Positions 1 through 11,059 of a DNA stretch of 64,000 bases are shown one piece after another. Source of the stretch: Sipunculus nudus (lineage: Eukaryota; Annelida; Sipuncula; Golfingiida; Sipunculidae). Every line of letters begins with the position of its first letter. Within the stretch, counting starts at the first letter, position 1. The stretch covers positions 45,919,058 to 45,983,057 of the forward strand of contig CM049310.1 in the NCBI GenBank assembly GCA_026874595.1, written 5' to 3'. The position numbers were made by a program, and so were the translations under genes. A model generated the notes under the pieces. It did not search any database and had not been told where the DNA came from. It saw nothing but the letters and a program-made list of their open reading frames with translations.

Positions 1-171
1 GGCTATTAACACATCTTTCTTCAGATGTATGAATGCTCTATACCATAAAAAGCCATCAATTCTCCCTGCATCACGCAATTACCCTGTGTCGACAAATAAG
101 CAGGTAGTGTTCTGACGTCACTACTGTGACATTAGTTCGTTGGTTTCTATTAAAAATGGCTAATACACAAA

Positions 172-240
172 ATGGTTGGGAATCTCAAATGACCGGCGAT
201 CTGAAGGTCATAGGATGTGTTCGATTCCCATATGGACTGA
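172..240 (+). repeat. tRNA-derived SINE fragment (unit 1)
   Basis: The core GCGATCTGAAGGTCAT followed by GTTCGATTCCC looks like a tRNA anticodon arm and T arm (pol III box B). The same fragment occurs at about 22288-22352 and 45070-45124 beside the lectin-like gene. It is followed here by a C-rich run. Confidence 0.45.
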
Positions 241-2409
241 TCCGACTCCCCCCCCCCCCCCCCGGTGGAGTTTTGCGTGCAATACTTTGCCGGGGTCAAT
301 CGGGATGAAAATTGAATCGTAGTAGAACTCTAGTGCCACCGCCATAGCCATAGTAGCGCCAGATCGGCCCTCTGTCATTATGGCCAGATTACTGGCTTGC
401 CAGAGTGCCTGGACATCTAACTCTGAGGATCGCATTATAAGGCCGGATGAGGATGCAAATTGCTTACAAGTATCGAGTCACTTCAAATAAACCCACTAGA
501 CCTTTTAATAAGTTTCTTATCTCTCCAACGACACCTACCATGTGTGTGAAATATTCCGTTATAACCCAATATATTCGTATATTGTTCTGCATGTATGGAA
601 GATTTCTGCCTGCGGTCTGCCTGCTGACTGTATGCGGAGAGACAGTTATAAAACGTGGCGTGGACTTGCAGGGCGGTTCTAAATTTGGCTTGTGTCACGA
701 CTCAGTAGGGGGCCCTAACTGAGTCGTGTTTGTCACGGTTATAGCCATATTTGCCGGTGGGGACCCCTTATTCGACCTTGCGCGAACCTGGACACCTCCA
801 AAATTACCTTCCGGGTACAGTTCACGTTCGGCACTCCAGGACAGCACTCCGAGGTTTCACGGTTCTTGTGCGGCTTGGTAGGTTCTACGTACGATTTGGC
901 CACAGTTGAACTACATTCGACCAAGTTCAGGAACGACTGCGCCTCGGCCCTACTAGGGCTTACAAAGTTTATGTCCCGGGCGAACTATTGTTAGCTACGT
1001 AAAACGTTGTCGTGGTTACGAGTTGACATTCCTTACAAAAGTTACATCCACACGTCAGGCCCGTCTCAGTCATGGTACAGGACAAGGTTTTACGACGTTT
1101 TACAAGGGTTCAGGAGGATTTTAGTAGGATGTCAGAAGGGTCTGCTACTGTTAAACCAAGTCTGGTGATAGAAATCTTGACAAAAAAAACGAAATTATAT
1201 AAATACCAGCCTCAACATCCTTCTCTCCAATTCTTATTTAACCAGTATTATAGATCAACCCTGCTGATAAGGTTATGAGGGCCTTTTCACTTTGTCTCTT
1301 GTTTCCAGAGTATAAATCAACGCGCAGTGGACCTATATTTGTGGAGTTCTAAACAGAAAATGTGCAGTTGTAATTCTGAATTTATGCCGTTCTAAAATTT
1401 AAATTTTTCTTCCTGTCACAGAATGGGAACCCCCTCCGTGTCCATGAGTGATAATTGAATTTCGTCACTCATTTATATCAAGGCTATGCACCAGATAACT
1501 GGCTCTTTACCCGTTGATAAAAAGTTTAAATTAAAATCTGTATTAAGTGAGCAGCGACTATTCTTGGCATTTTTGGCCATTTCGTGAAAATAGAGTGGTA
1601 ACAGCCGAGACGGTCAGTAGGCGACATTGGAGGAATTATCCCCAATTATTCCCCAAAATTGGGACATAGGTGTGAGCTCTTCAAATCCTTTGACATTTTC
1701 TATGATAAACAAATTGGATTTTATATAAATATACTTCTAAATAGAAGTTAACACTCTTGATTAGTTGTTCGTAGGCCCTTGAAATATATTAATCTAAGTC
1801 CGGAGAAGAGTCTGTCAAATCATCGGTTACATCAAGAGGTCAGCTGTGTCCACTAGAACAAAGGCGGCTTGTCTTTTTTAAGCCCCTGTCATCTTCACCC
1901 TATCTGGAAACTGACATTTTAGTTTCCTTTAATATACTAGTGAATGACAATGGCCTCGATGACAAAGGCTTCTTAAATTGTTAAAAGATCCATTAAACAA
2001 AAATACTGTAGTCATCTTGGACCTTGTTTTACCAGGAACAGGGAGGCTTGTCCGCCTAACATTTTAGGCTATCGTATCGTGATCCAGATTACACCCAATA
2101 TTTACTTGGCCGTTTCTTGGCTGTTAACTTTACTTGTAACAAAATTCATATACAATTACCTCTTTCTCCAACTGTCCTGACTACCATATTTTGTAGTATT
2201 ATCAATTTAAAGAGAAAATAAAGAAAAAAAAACAGAGACAAACCATTTCGATCAGGTTTCAAATATATTCAGGAAATGGACCGATGTAAAAGTGGAAGGT
2301 TAAAATCACTACACCACGGAGAAGGTCATAGGTTCAACTGACAAAGGCTTAATGTCGGGAGCGATAAAATTCATATCTCTAAGATACAGAGAGCGAAAAT
2401 GTATTTCTG

Positions 2410-4310
2410 AAGGGAGAGCGTTTCTGTATGAATTAGTATGCTTGGAGAATGCATCATTCACCTCCTCTCCAGCCTCGACGGCACGTAGTTCCAGTGTCTG
2501 AAACTTTGTTGATAGTAAAATTGCAAAAATTATTAACGGGCGTCCATTATGTGGGCCAATTGGTCAAATAGAGAAGTTTACATAATTCGTCATTAGCTTT
2601 GGTGTGTTTACCATATGGCTGACAATCGAAAGATAATCCGGATATAATAAATGTCATAGGTTTTCAAGCAGCCATGTATGTTTAAACTTATTGGCTGGCT
2701 TACCGATCTCTTGATAGGCAGGCCTGTTATCTATGTAAGGGTTACAACGGGGAATAAGGGGAGTTCGTCCCTGGTCAGAACACAGTCACACGGCGCGTCA
2801 GGTGAATAACTCAGACACCACAGTTGGATATTGTGCAGCTTTATTTCCAGTTGTCTTGGTCTACATGATGATGATGGCGTGGGTCGGTCTGACAGTTCAC
2901 AGCCCAAACAAAGTTTTTTTGTATCCGAATTACTACGTCACAAACGTTTACATCATCTTACACTTTTTCTGTTGGATATTGGATGCGTGTCATTATGACA
3001 TACCTGAATGTTTGGATAGCCATATATGGCTTCGGCTTTCGCCTACGCATAAACTTTTTCCATGTTTTACCTAAAGCTCGTGTAATATCATTATATTCCT
3101 GTCACTAATATAATCAGGGTATATATTTGTCTCCTGATCATTTCTGTGTGACCCAGCTACTTATTGAATCATTTTTGATACTGTTTCCCGGACCTAAATT
3201 ACTGCCTGATGCGGAGGCGGGTAATCACCGTACCTCTGACTTTAATATAATTTTACTCTGACATCCAGATCTAAACCTGGCTTCTGCTGGTGCCTATAAT
3301 AACAGAATTTTGCCTTACTTGATTAAGATTACGTTCACATGGGTATAACAATTTTTACCAGTCTGCAGTAATCACTGGTTGTCTGCATTCAGAATTAATG
3401 TCTATTAAAATACTCATTTATCAGCTTCTTTTCTAAACCTCAAAGCCGGAACTGGCGTATGGAGATCGGAATCCAAACACCTGTCTTACAATAGACGACA
3501 ATGCGCTGGTTCACCAATTTAGGCTATAATCATTTTTCAATGTCGCTCTATCTGTCTTTCCATCTGCTGAACTGGTAACTGATCTCATGTGTACTAAAAT
3601 ATTGCGTTGAAATCAATAATTATATATAATAAATATTAACACCTCTTACCACATAACAATATTGCTACATTTCTTAATCATACAGTTATAATTGGATACA
3701 TTTAGTACTGTCAAGCTTCTTTATAGATTTTGACCCCCCACCCCCCACCCGCCTTTGCTTTTTATTGTCTTTAATATACGCTCCTGAGGCAGCAGAAATC
3801 TTGCGCTTCTAAAGAAGCTACTGATTTTCCCGCTGCCTGCTTTTACCGTTTATGATGAACTTAAACACCAGGTGGTGCACATGTGCCTGTCTGCTGAAAA
3901 AAAACTGCTAATGTGAACCACGTGTTGGGCAAATTTCTCTGAGCCTGTGGCCTGGTCAAACGGTCGCCGGGGCGATGAGCTGTCACTCAAACGAAATAAA
4001 CATCATAGGCTTCGTTTATTCCTCGCTTGGTTGGTAAACCGTTTTGTCTTCCAGCACAGGGTCTCATCTGATTGGACCAAAATACAGTGCTCCCCTCTGG
4101 TGTAGAGATTAAGGATACAAGGTCATAAAAACAGCGCTTACGATATAGGTAGTTGGCCTATGGGTAAAGCCCTGTGTAAAGAGCGTATCCTTAATACTGT
4201 TTTCGGCATATCGAAAGCTACTTTCCGTGCTTTGTTATTTTCTCTATAGTATTGAAAGTAAACTGCTAACAGTATGAAGATGGGCATATGATCCTTCTGT
4301 AATAGATTAT
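2410..4310. other. Unit-1-specific segment, about 1.9 kb, no gene seen
   Basis: Sequence on the left (to about 2400) and right (from about 4310) aligns with unit 2 at about 24140 and 24155, but this middle part has no counterpart in units 2 or 3. It is either an insertion in unit 1 or a deletion in the others. I saw no terminal repeats, coding domain or target duplication. Confidence 0.5.
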
Positions 4311-4713
4311 TATTCAGGTACATTCTGCCAGACTTAAGTTATATCTTATCCATCGTAACCATTATTTGGCAGCATTGGTTGAACACTCATGGTTTTTGTA
4401 GGAGTTTATGCAGTGTTATCATAACCGTAGATCCACCTCCCCTCCCCCTTAGGTAAATATGATGTTTCTTGGTCTCAGTTAGCACAGGGCAAGAAAGAGT
4501 CAAGATTTATGCAAATGTTTTGAATTATTGATGTTGAGGAATTCGTAATAATCCTCCAAAACAAAGTTTAAAATGACAGAAATGTAGAAAATCTTCTTAG
4601 CTTTCAGAAAATGTATACTTTAAGAGGTCTTAAGGCATTAGTTTGTTCAACCAAAGGAAAAACCAAAACAAAGTCAGATCATGCGGAGGGACAAGTTTTG
4701 CTACCTTAATCAA

Positions 4714-4857
4714 GGTTCATGTTGTACATGATAGTGTAGCATATAACGGGAGTTCACTCAAGTTAATGCATTTATTGTATGTTATGGTTCATGTTGTACA
4801 TGATAGTGTAGCATACAACGGGAGTTCACTCAAGTTAATGCATTTATTGTATGTTGC
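4714..4857 (+). repeat. 72-bp tandem duplication
   Basis: Two adjacent copies begin GGTTCATGTTGTACATGATA at 4714 and 4786 and differ at very few positions. Units 2 and 3 carry a single related copy at about 24932 and 47696. Confidence 0.85.
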
Positions 4858-5177
4858 AGGGTTTTATTATTTTTGTTGAAAGGTTGTGACATGCAACTTA
4901 ACTATTCAACGCTCTACACCAGGACATTAATATGAATCAAATTTATGTACATGTAAAATTTACATAGGCAAAACATCAACAATTTATTAAGTTGAGAGCA
5001 AAACATTTTTGAGGATTTAAGCTGAACTATAATTCTTTTCGTGGCACACCTGCCTTTTGCAAACTAGAACGCGTGTACGCGTGACGTTTTCCCTTGAAAG
5101 AGCTGGATTAATGTGGAAACTTCTCGTTCGATTATAAAAATGTTTCTATTTATGTTTGACTCCGATTCTGTTAACAG

Positions 5178-5275
5178 GTGGATATGGCATAAAAGGCTCT
5201 GCTTGAACTGCCCATTAGAAGGGTTCTGAGTACAACACGCTTGAAGAAACTTCCTGGCATTGCCGGAACCATAAT
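5178..5275 (+). pseudogene. Relic of an additional exon-4-type module (unit 1)
   Basis: An acceptor-like TTAACAG precedes an exon-like segment that starts with GT, as a phase-1 exon of this gene should. Translation gives a line resembling exon 4: a G-x-x-I-K block, then E-Y-N-x-L-E-E-T-S where exon 4 has E-Y-T-T-L-E-E-T-S. Two in-frame stops interrupt it: TGA at 5204-5206, where exon 4 has its first cysteine, and TAG at 5216-5218. It lies about 90 bp upstream of exon 4 and is judged a dead exon from a lost third domain or from exon duplication. Confidence 0.65.
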
Positions 5276-5366
5276 ACCGCCTATTATTATTGTAAAATTT
5301 CAACCAGCACCCACAGGTGGAACAAAATATAGATTTCAGATCATGTTGCCCTTATCTTCCAAACAG

Positions 5367-5616
5367 AAGGGTCGGGTGTTAAAGTAGCCGGCTGCACTGC
5401 TCATCTCCATGGCCCTGAATATACCACGCTTGAAGAAACGTCCGGTAGATGGCCAGGGTTCTGTGGTGCCCTGATGAGTTCTGCTATAGCCGAGAGCAGG
5501 TACCTTCTCACTGTAGATCTGTACAACGTGCAAGGTGATGGAGGAATTAATTGCGGGCGTCCTGGAATCATGTACAACGCACACAACATGGACAACTTTG
5601 ACGTCGTCTACTTCAG
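5367..5616 (+). CDS. Exon 4 of lectin-like gene (unit 1), first half of domain 2
   Basis: 250 nt, entering in phase 1 after AAACAG and leaving in phase 2 before GTCTGT. Open throughout. It carries two conserved cysteines (V-A-G-C and G-F-C-G) and the N-x-D-x-x-Y-F strand at its end. Confidence 0.75.
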
Positions 5617-6732
5617 GTCTGTTTTGGTTAACCTGGACCGTTTTATGACGCCAGATGATGCTGTCGATCAAATGTACTCTTGTTCATGCATTTTCAATAT
5701 ATATTTCTATGTGTGAGCAAGATTTTATTCGGATTCCCTTACAAAATATTGAATGCGCGCCTGAATCAGGGACATGTTACCAGTTTCCTTGATAAATTTT
5801 GCTATGTCATAGACCTACCGACATGGTCCTGTTAAAATGACATCCTTTAATCTGACAGTTAAGAAATATTCCTGTTACTTTTTCTGTTAAATATTGCAGT
5901 CTTTTTATACGGATCAGTTTAGTGTACCTGTCACAAAGTGCTCATCATTATCCCGTCAATTCTATGGCAGCTACGCTTTCAGAAGCCTTGATTCAACTAG
6001 CCGCTATGAAGCCTCTTTCATGAATAACGAACAAAGGAATGAAACTAGCCAAATGACTCGCACATGCCTGTCTATACGTCAGGTGCGATTTTAAGATGAG
6101 ACATTAAGCATTGCCGCTGTTGGATCAAGAATCTTACCAATGAAATAAAACCAAATAAACCTGTAACGTTTCTTTTCATGTGTTCTTGTACAGACGGCAT
6201 GTGAACAGTGTGTTGTTTACATTTGTTTCGCTGGATTGGCAGTGAAATAAATGCCAGAGCCGCGAGATGAATCAAGGTCTTTGAAAGCGTAACTGGCAGA
6301 ATCTTGATAGTGTGAAGCTAAGAAATGCCTTTCTCCTAACATTAACATTTACATTTATTCTCATCTCTAAAAGAACATCTCTGAGACAACTATATGATGT
6401 GGTATTTTGTATCTATTTTCAATGTGTGTATTATGTTTTGCTGCAGGCCAGAGACCCCGAAAACATGCTTCCCGACCGCCTACGTCCGTCATGGTCACGT
6501 GAAATACGATGGGGGCGTGACGGGCAGCAGTCCTGGTGGACCACCTGAAGGTAGACGCTGGTTCAACGTCCATGTTCAAGTGGACGGAGTGTCGGCGGCC
6601 TTATACATAGACGGCGTTCTGGTCCATACTGCTAAGGCAAGACTACAGCCTACTGCTAGTGGCGGCGTCATCATCTGTCAGGGTTTCAAAAATATCGTTC
6701 GATATAAAAACCTCAAAATTACTGCTCAGTAA
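5367..6732 (+). CDS. Two-domain lectin-like gene, unit 1 copy: exons 4-5 only
   Basis: This is the 3' part of the secreted two-domain protein gene, encoding the second domain. Exon 4 is 5367-5616 and exon 5 is 6447-6732. The intervening intron begins GT (after ...TTCAG) and ends CTGCAG, with phase 2. Both exons are open and end at a TAA. The domain has a jelly-roll-like signature: G-I-M-Y-N-x-H followed by N-F-D-V-V-Y-F-R, a W-F-N-V-x-V-Q-V-D-G strand, L-Y-I-D-G-V-L-V, then G-G-V-I-I-C-x-G-F. The upstream exons are not in the window. Relative to units 2 and 3, the cysteine in the G-S-C-P-D-G loop is Ser, while an extra Cys appears in N-C-G-R-P-G. The family assignment (ConA/LamG-like) is inference from pattern only. 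Confidence 0.65.
6447..6732 (+). CDS. Exon 5 of lectin-like gene (unit 1), second half of domain 2, terminal
   Basis: 286 nt including TAA, starting in phase 2 after CTGCAG. It differs from units 2 and 3 by several replacement changes (for example Pro for Gln after K-T-C-F, and Ser for Cys in the following loop) as well as silent ones. Confidence 0.75.
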
Positions 6733-6881
6733 GGTGCAGCTAATACACACAGAAAGTGTTCTTGTGTGTGTTTTGATAAATCATTTAAGCTAATACTGGA
6801 CCTTTTCGGTATGTAGGTTTGATTTGTCAAGATCAACTGAATGCTAATAACCACTTTTATTTTCTGTAAGGAAGAATTGTG

Positions 6882-6887
6882 AATAAA
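6882..6887 (+). terminator. Polyadenylation signal of lectin-like gene (unit 1)
   Basis: AATAAA lies 150 nt after the stop codon and is followed by a T/G-rich stretch (CTCTTGTTGTAG). It is at the equivalent place in all three units. Confidence 0.65.
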
Positions 6888-7497
6888 GAACAGCACAGCA
6901 CTCTTGTTGTAGTTCTCATCTATTGACTCGGTATATTTTAAACAAGTAATATCCTCTTTCATATAGAATTGAAGGAAATTAGATCTCATCACTTTTGGAT
7001 GAGATGTATCACTGTTACCAGAATATATAAATATACTTGCATATGTATATATTAGTGGTGTGCAACTAATTTATCGATGACTTGTCGTTTTCTTTCATAA
7101 TTGATTAAATTGGTTGCATTTTTCCATAATCAATCACATACACATAGGCATGCACATCTAAAGAGGTCATATTATCCGGATAAAATAGTCTGAATTAGTC
7201 AGAGTTATTAGAAAGACGGGGTACAAACAACAAGACAGCACTTAATCTTGTGCATCTAATAGATGTCAACAACCCAGTCATCCCATGACTTTCAGCGTGA
7301 TGTACAAATTTGACTGCATTTTGTCGGTTCAATATTTTAGGTACAATTCCTTACAGCAGATTTCACGGTGATATAGTGTGTACATAAAATAACCGATTAA
7401 AAATCTATCATCTGCCTTTTTCTATGTTTCAATCATCGAATATGTGTTTACAACAGATTCCTAGGTCTAATATAATATAATAGCTACGTGTACAATC

Positions 7498-7503
7498 TTT
7501 ATT
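7498..7503 (-). terminator. Candidate polyadenylation signal of minus-strand gene (unit 1)
   Basis: Read on the minus strand this is AATAAA, about 315 nt downstream of the stop at 7818-7820. Confidence 0.35.
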
Positions 7504-7817
7504 AAACAATATATATATATGAATAATTATGTATACATATATATATACCAGGGGTTGACCAGTTGTGACCGCATTAATATGCGTTTTTATAATACCAGAT
7601 ATCCAGGATCGATTCTTTACAAAATCTGGCCTGAACAGTGACAAAAGTGGTGTGTTTATAAATGTGGAATAAATATATTTGGAACAAATAAAATATCTTA
7701 CTGAATATATATAAAACATTGTATATACTTTCATACGCGTTCATTCACAAGGTATTATTGATATACACATCGAAACACACTGGCGCTACGGCAAAAAAGT
7801 AATCCTGTATCAAATTA

Positions 7818-8016
7818 TCATTCATGTAACTCCCTCCATTTTGCAAGGTCCTTTATAAATATAAATGTCCCAAAGCAACTGTTCTCGGTCTCAAACATCC
7901 TTTTGATTATGAAGTTTTCGAGTCCATTTTCTCCGTGGTCAATTCCGAAGAAAATATTTCCTTTTCCGGTCGGTTCTAACATAGCGTTCGTGATGTGGTC
8001 ATGTGGAGGAGGATGC
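7818..8016 (-). CDS. Exon 2 of minus-strand candidate gene (unit 1)
   Basis: 199 nt, entered in phase 2 and ending with TGA at 7820-7818. Upstream on the minus strand is a branch-point-like CTTAACTATC stretch and a modest pyrimidine tract. A palindrome CAGGTATATA-TG-TATATACCTG lies just inside the intron at about 8080-8101. Confidence 0.4.
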
Positions 8017-11000
8017 CTTCAAGTAGATTGGCACCGAGGTTTGGTGCACGTCAGTTGAGATAGTTAAGGAGGGTTCCATCAGGTATATATGTATATACCT
8101 GAAGGTGAGAAATTAAAAAAATTATCCTTATCACGTGCGTTGTATACATGACTCCCGGCTAACTGGAAGTGACACTATTCCTTCAAAGGGCACGGTTTAG
8201 GGCCAATATTTTGATTCCGTCACCTTTTTCTCTTTCTGTACCTAAAAACTCCTGATAGCTGCAACAAAATGAGAAATAAAAAAATCCTTATTTTCATATA
8301 TAGGCCTGTTTTGGGTTTATTACTGTTGAAACTACAATGGCAAGAAAAAAATGTAAAAAAAAAATTAGAACACTTTGTTCAAAACAAATTACATCTATGG
8401 TTTTACATCGATTTTGTACGGACCAATAGCAGAATAAGTCAACCAAGACGCAAAGTAATTTTTTCTTTCAACAAAACACTGTAAAAACAAATTCAAAATA
8501 CTACCACGGTCACCATAAACTATTTCTTGACGGGGTACCGTTTGGACAGCAGGGAGACTAAGTTATGTGAATCTCCTTTTTTGTAACGCGGGGTAGGTCT
8601 GTGTAGTCGGAGAAGAAAATAATAAACCTGCCGCCTTGCTCTGAACATAAATCTCTTTTGAACACGAATTTTAGGAATTTGATTTAAAAACACAATTGAA
8701 CAATAGTTTCTGACGATTAAATTTGATTTTCATGCGTCTGTTTCAGATTGTTTGACATGATCAAATAATTACAATAAGTTCTCACGTTTTTAACAGGGGC
8801 AACGTCCTCTTCACATTTTTTTATTATGCTGCTTTGAATGTTCGGACTATGGTACTCCTCTAAAAAATGATATCCAGATAAATACAAAAAGGCTTTTTGC
8901 TAAAACAGATTATTCTGAATTCTAATATAAACATTACATATATTTTGAAACGATTCTTCTGTATTAGAAATTTCTAAAAGCCACTTATCCCAATAAGAAA
9001 TCTGCATTCCAATAAATGCAAGCCTCTGTTATGTGGGGTTGGTAGGGGTGTCCCTTTTGTGGAATGATCCCAAAATAGTGTTTGTGTTCACGTATTCGGC
9101 CTATATTCCCAGGTTTGTTCATTCGTGCATAAGTGAGTTTACATTTGTAATTATACCTTAATAACGTTCCTGTATCCGGATCATGGGTCGGATCCACACC
9201 AACATCTGACCGATTCATCATTGGCCCATTCTGATAATAGCCTGGGAATTTCATGAGATTCTGTTCCTGTTTGCGTGAGTTATAATGTGAATCATCCATT
9301 CCTTTGGTCACTTGTACATAAAGTAATATTTTTGTGTTTGATTAATCAGACCCTGCATATGCAATTCACTTGGCTTATTTCACTTAAAGTTTTCGGAATG
9401 CAACACAGTAAGTTGTTATCACACATAAATCTGGTTCCTCCCACCTGCCACTATCTTCATTTCCACACTTTATGAAAGAACGCTTGTTCTGGCTGCTTTC
9501 TCGGGGCCTGACTTAATTTACGTTACTGGCTGTTAAATACACATATGGTCACACAGCACATGACAAGAACTACAACAATAATCTGACCAAACCTTTGTGT
9601 CTAATGTCTAATACCTGAACTACTTATGGGTTTTATCAACCCACAAACCTGTCTCTCCCCTAAAACAGACAAAATCATAGTTTAATCATTTAATCCTTAG
9701 CCTTGAATTGAATCCTAGGTTGACGACACTCCACGCTTCTAAACCCAAACACGTTGAACTGTGGAGAGGTTGTAATCAAACAAACATTTTTGCAGCGCCA
9801 TCTATGAGGGACTGGCAGAAGTTGTAGTTTGACGTCTCAACAGTATCCAGAAAAAGAAAACTATGGTGTCGCCACTGTCAGCTGAGATTAAGTTGGTTAC
9901 AAAGCTCCCGCCATTTTCTGACGACATTCATGCATGTAAATGTAGAGGTTCCTTACAAAAATCTGGTCAATGGTGAAAGTATGCCTCAACATTATGTATT
10001 GAGCTGAAGATACTAATTAGATAGTGGATGACCTGACCACATGTGCCCCATGACTATTATTTAACTTTTAATTTTATGTTGAAAATATTTTTTTAGCACA
10101 CAATAAAGAGAAAGTGTTTCATCTAAGGAATACATATAGTCTTTAAATTCTTTTTTAAGATTTTGTATCAGCACAATCCAAACAATTCTTTAAAAGTTTT
10201 AAAATGATATTATTTTTTTTCTAAAGGCATTTCAATTTAATTTCTCCGCAATATATATTTCAATGGTTTAAGTGTTAATGTCACCCTCATTCTGTGATAA
10301 ATTACAAAGGAAACAAATAATATGGTTTGCTTTTTGTTCTTGAGGGCTTCATATTCGCGATATTTCCGAAAGGGAAATAATCGCGAAATGAAACCTTCAT
10401 AAAAAGAGCCCTCATCTACAATATGCACGGTGATTTATATAATAATCTCTGCATGTGTTTTCTCCACCCGACCAGGTCTAAAAATCGAAAGAAAAAATAT
10501 TGATATTACAAATAATAACATTTTTTTTTAAATATTTTGTTACCTATAAATAAATCAAATTGACATTATGAACGATATTAGATCTTTCATATTATCTGCC
10601 TATGCATAGGGGTCAATAATTTCTACTAGTTCTTTGGGTCCTCGTTAAATTGTAAAGAATGAGCATGCGCATATTAAATAACCAATGCATCCCTCGTGAA
10701 ACAATGAAAAAAAAAGTGAGAATCGCGAAATATTAGCTTCTCGAAAATGAAGGCAACCACATATTCTTTCATTAACACCTGAAGATGACAGAGGTCTCAG
10801 TTATGATAACTTGAGCAAACACCTGCTGCATGTTATCCCAAATCAGATACAAAATACTGTAAATGTTTATAGAAACACACCTGTATCCTACTATCATTAG
10901 ACGATTTTCGTGTTTTCCTATAAACGGTGCCGATACACGTCCCCTTGTGAACTTCGCAGATAGATTCTCGCCTAAACGCTGCCCTCGGAATACTTTTGTG

Positions 11001-11059
11001 TCGCAACCCCTTGTTTTATGGAACCCTATTTTCTTGAAAATGCTTGAGAGGACTGCCAT
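7818..11059 (-). CDS. Candidate two-exon gene, 125-aa protein of unknown family (unit 1)
   Basis: Exon 1 (11059-10881) opens with ATG in a good context (GCAAAATGG) and encodes 59 codons plus two bases, ending ATACAG before GTGTGT. Exon 2 (8016-7818) starts after CTTGAAG here (CTTGCAG in units 2 and 3), completes the Arg codon, stays open for 65 codons and ends in TGA. The joined length is 378 nt, exactly 126 codons. Exon 1 begins M-A-V-L-S-S-I-F-K-K and is basic, which could suit a mitochondrial targeting sequence. Exon 2 contains G-N-I-F-F-G-I-D-H-G. I do not recognise the family. All three units keep the frame, but most differences between units are replacements, so coding constraint is not shown. 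Unit 1 has the weaker AAG acceptor. Confidence 0.4.
8985..9311 (-). other. 108-codon ORF inside minus-strand intron (unit 1), role unknown
   Basis: An open frame with no upstream ATG; the first internal ATG is four codons in. It contains D-V-G-V-D-P-T-H-D-P-D-T-G-T and Y-F-G-I-I-P-Q-K-G-H. The same ORF occurs in units 2 and 3 with one residue changed. A decayed relative lies at about 19239-19512 and keeps part of the frame (V-G-V-D-Q-A-H-D-P-D-S-G-T) before a stop. Its splice phase does not match the flanking minus-strand exons, so it is either independent, a dead exon, or part of a repeat. I did not recognise a family. Confidence 0.35.
10341..10414. repeat. Long imperfect hairpin (unit 1)
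   Basis: Outer arms TGAGGGCT and AGCCCTCA enclose inner arms TTCATATTCGCGATATTTCC and GGAAATAATCGCGAAATGAA around a short GAAA-type centre. The inner arms pair over about 19 bp with one offset bulge. It is conserved in all units within the intron of the minus-strand candidate gene. Confidence 0.7.
10881..11059 (-). CDS. Exon 1 of minus-strand candidate gene (unit 1)
   Basis: 179 nt from ATG to an AG|GTGTGT donor, leaving in phase 2. The sequence is richer in CpG than its surroundings, as first exons often are. Confidence 0.4.

Larger units (their letters stand above)
1..5100. other. Left flank: diverged, rearranged unit sequence without a supported gene
   Basis: No convincing exon was found. 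Three stretches align by eye with later units: a SINE-like piece at 172-240 (compare 22288-22352), about 1660-2400 (compare 23440-24140), and 4310-5100 (compare 24155-25200). The segment at about 478-600 is a diverged relative of 11605-11710. Exon 3 of the lectin-like gene would be expected about 230 bp after the SINE piece but is not there, so exons 1-3 of unit 1 are either lost or lie outside the window. Short ORFs here (for example 2802-3074) show no recognisable domain or splice context. Confidence 0.6.

Noticed and set aside
2802-3074. 90-codon plus-strand ORF with hydrophobic stretches
   Set aside because: No acceptor/donor context, no homologue in the other units, and no recognisable motif. 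It is expected by chance in AT-rich DNA.
5894-6094. 66-codon ORF after an ATTGCAG acceptor between exons 4 and 5 (unit 1)
   Set aside because: The frame is broken in units 2 and 3 and the phase does not fit insertion between exons 4 and 5.
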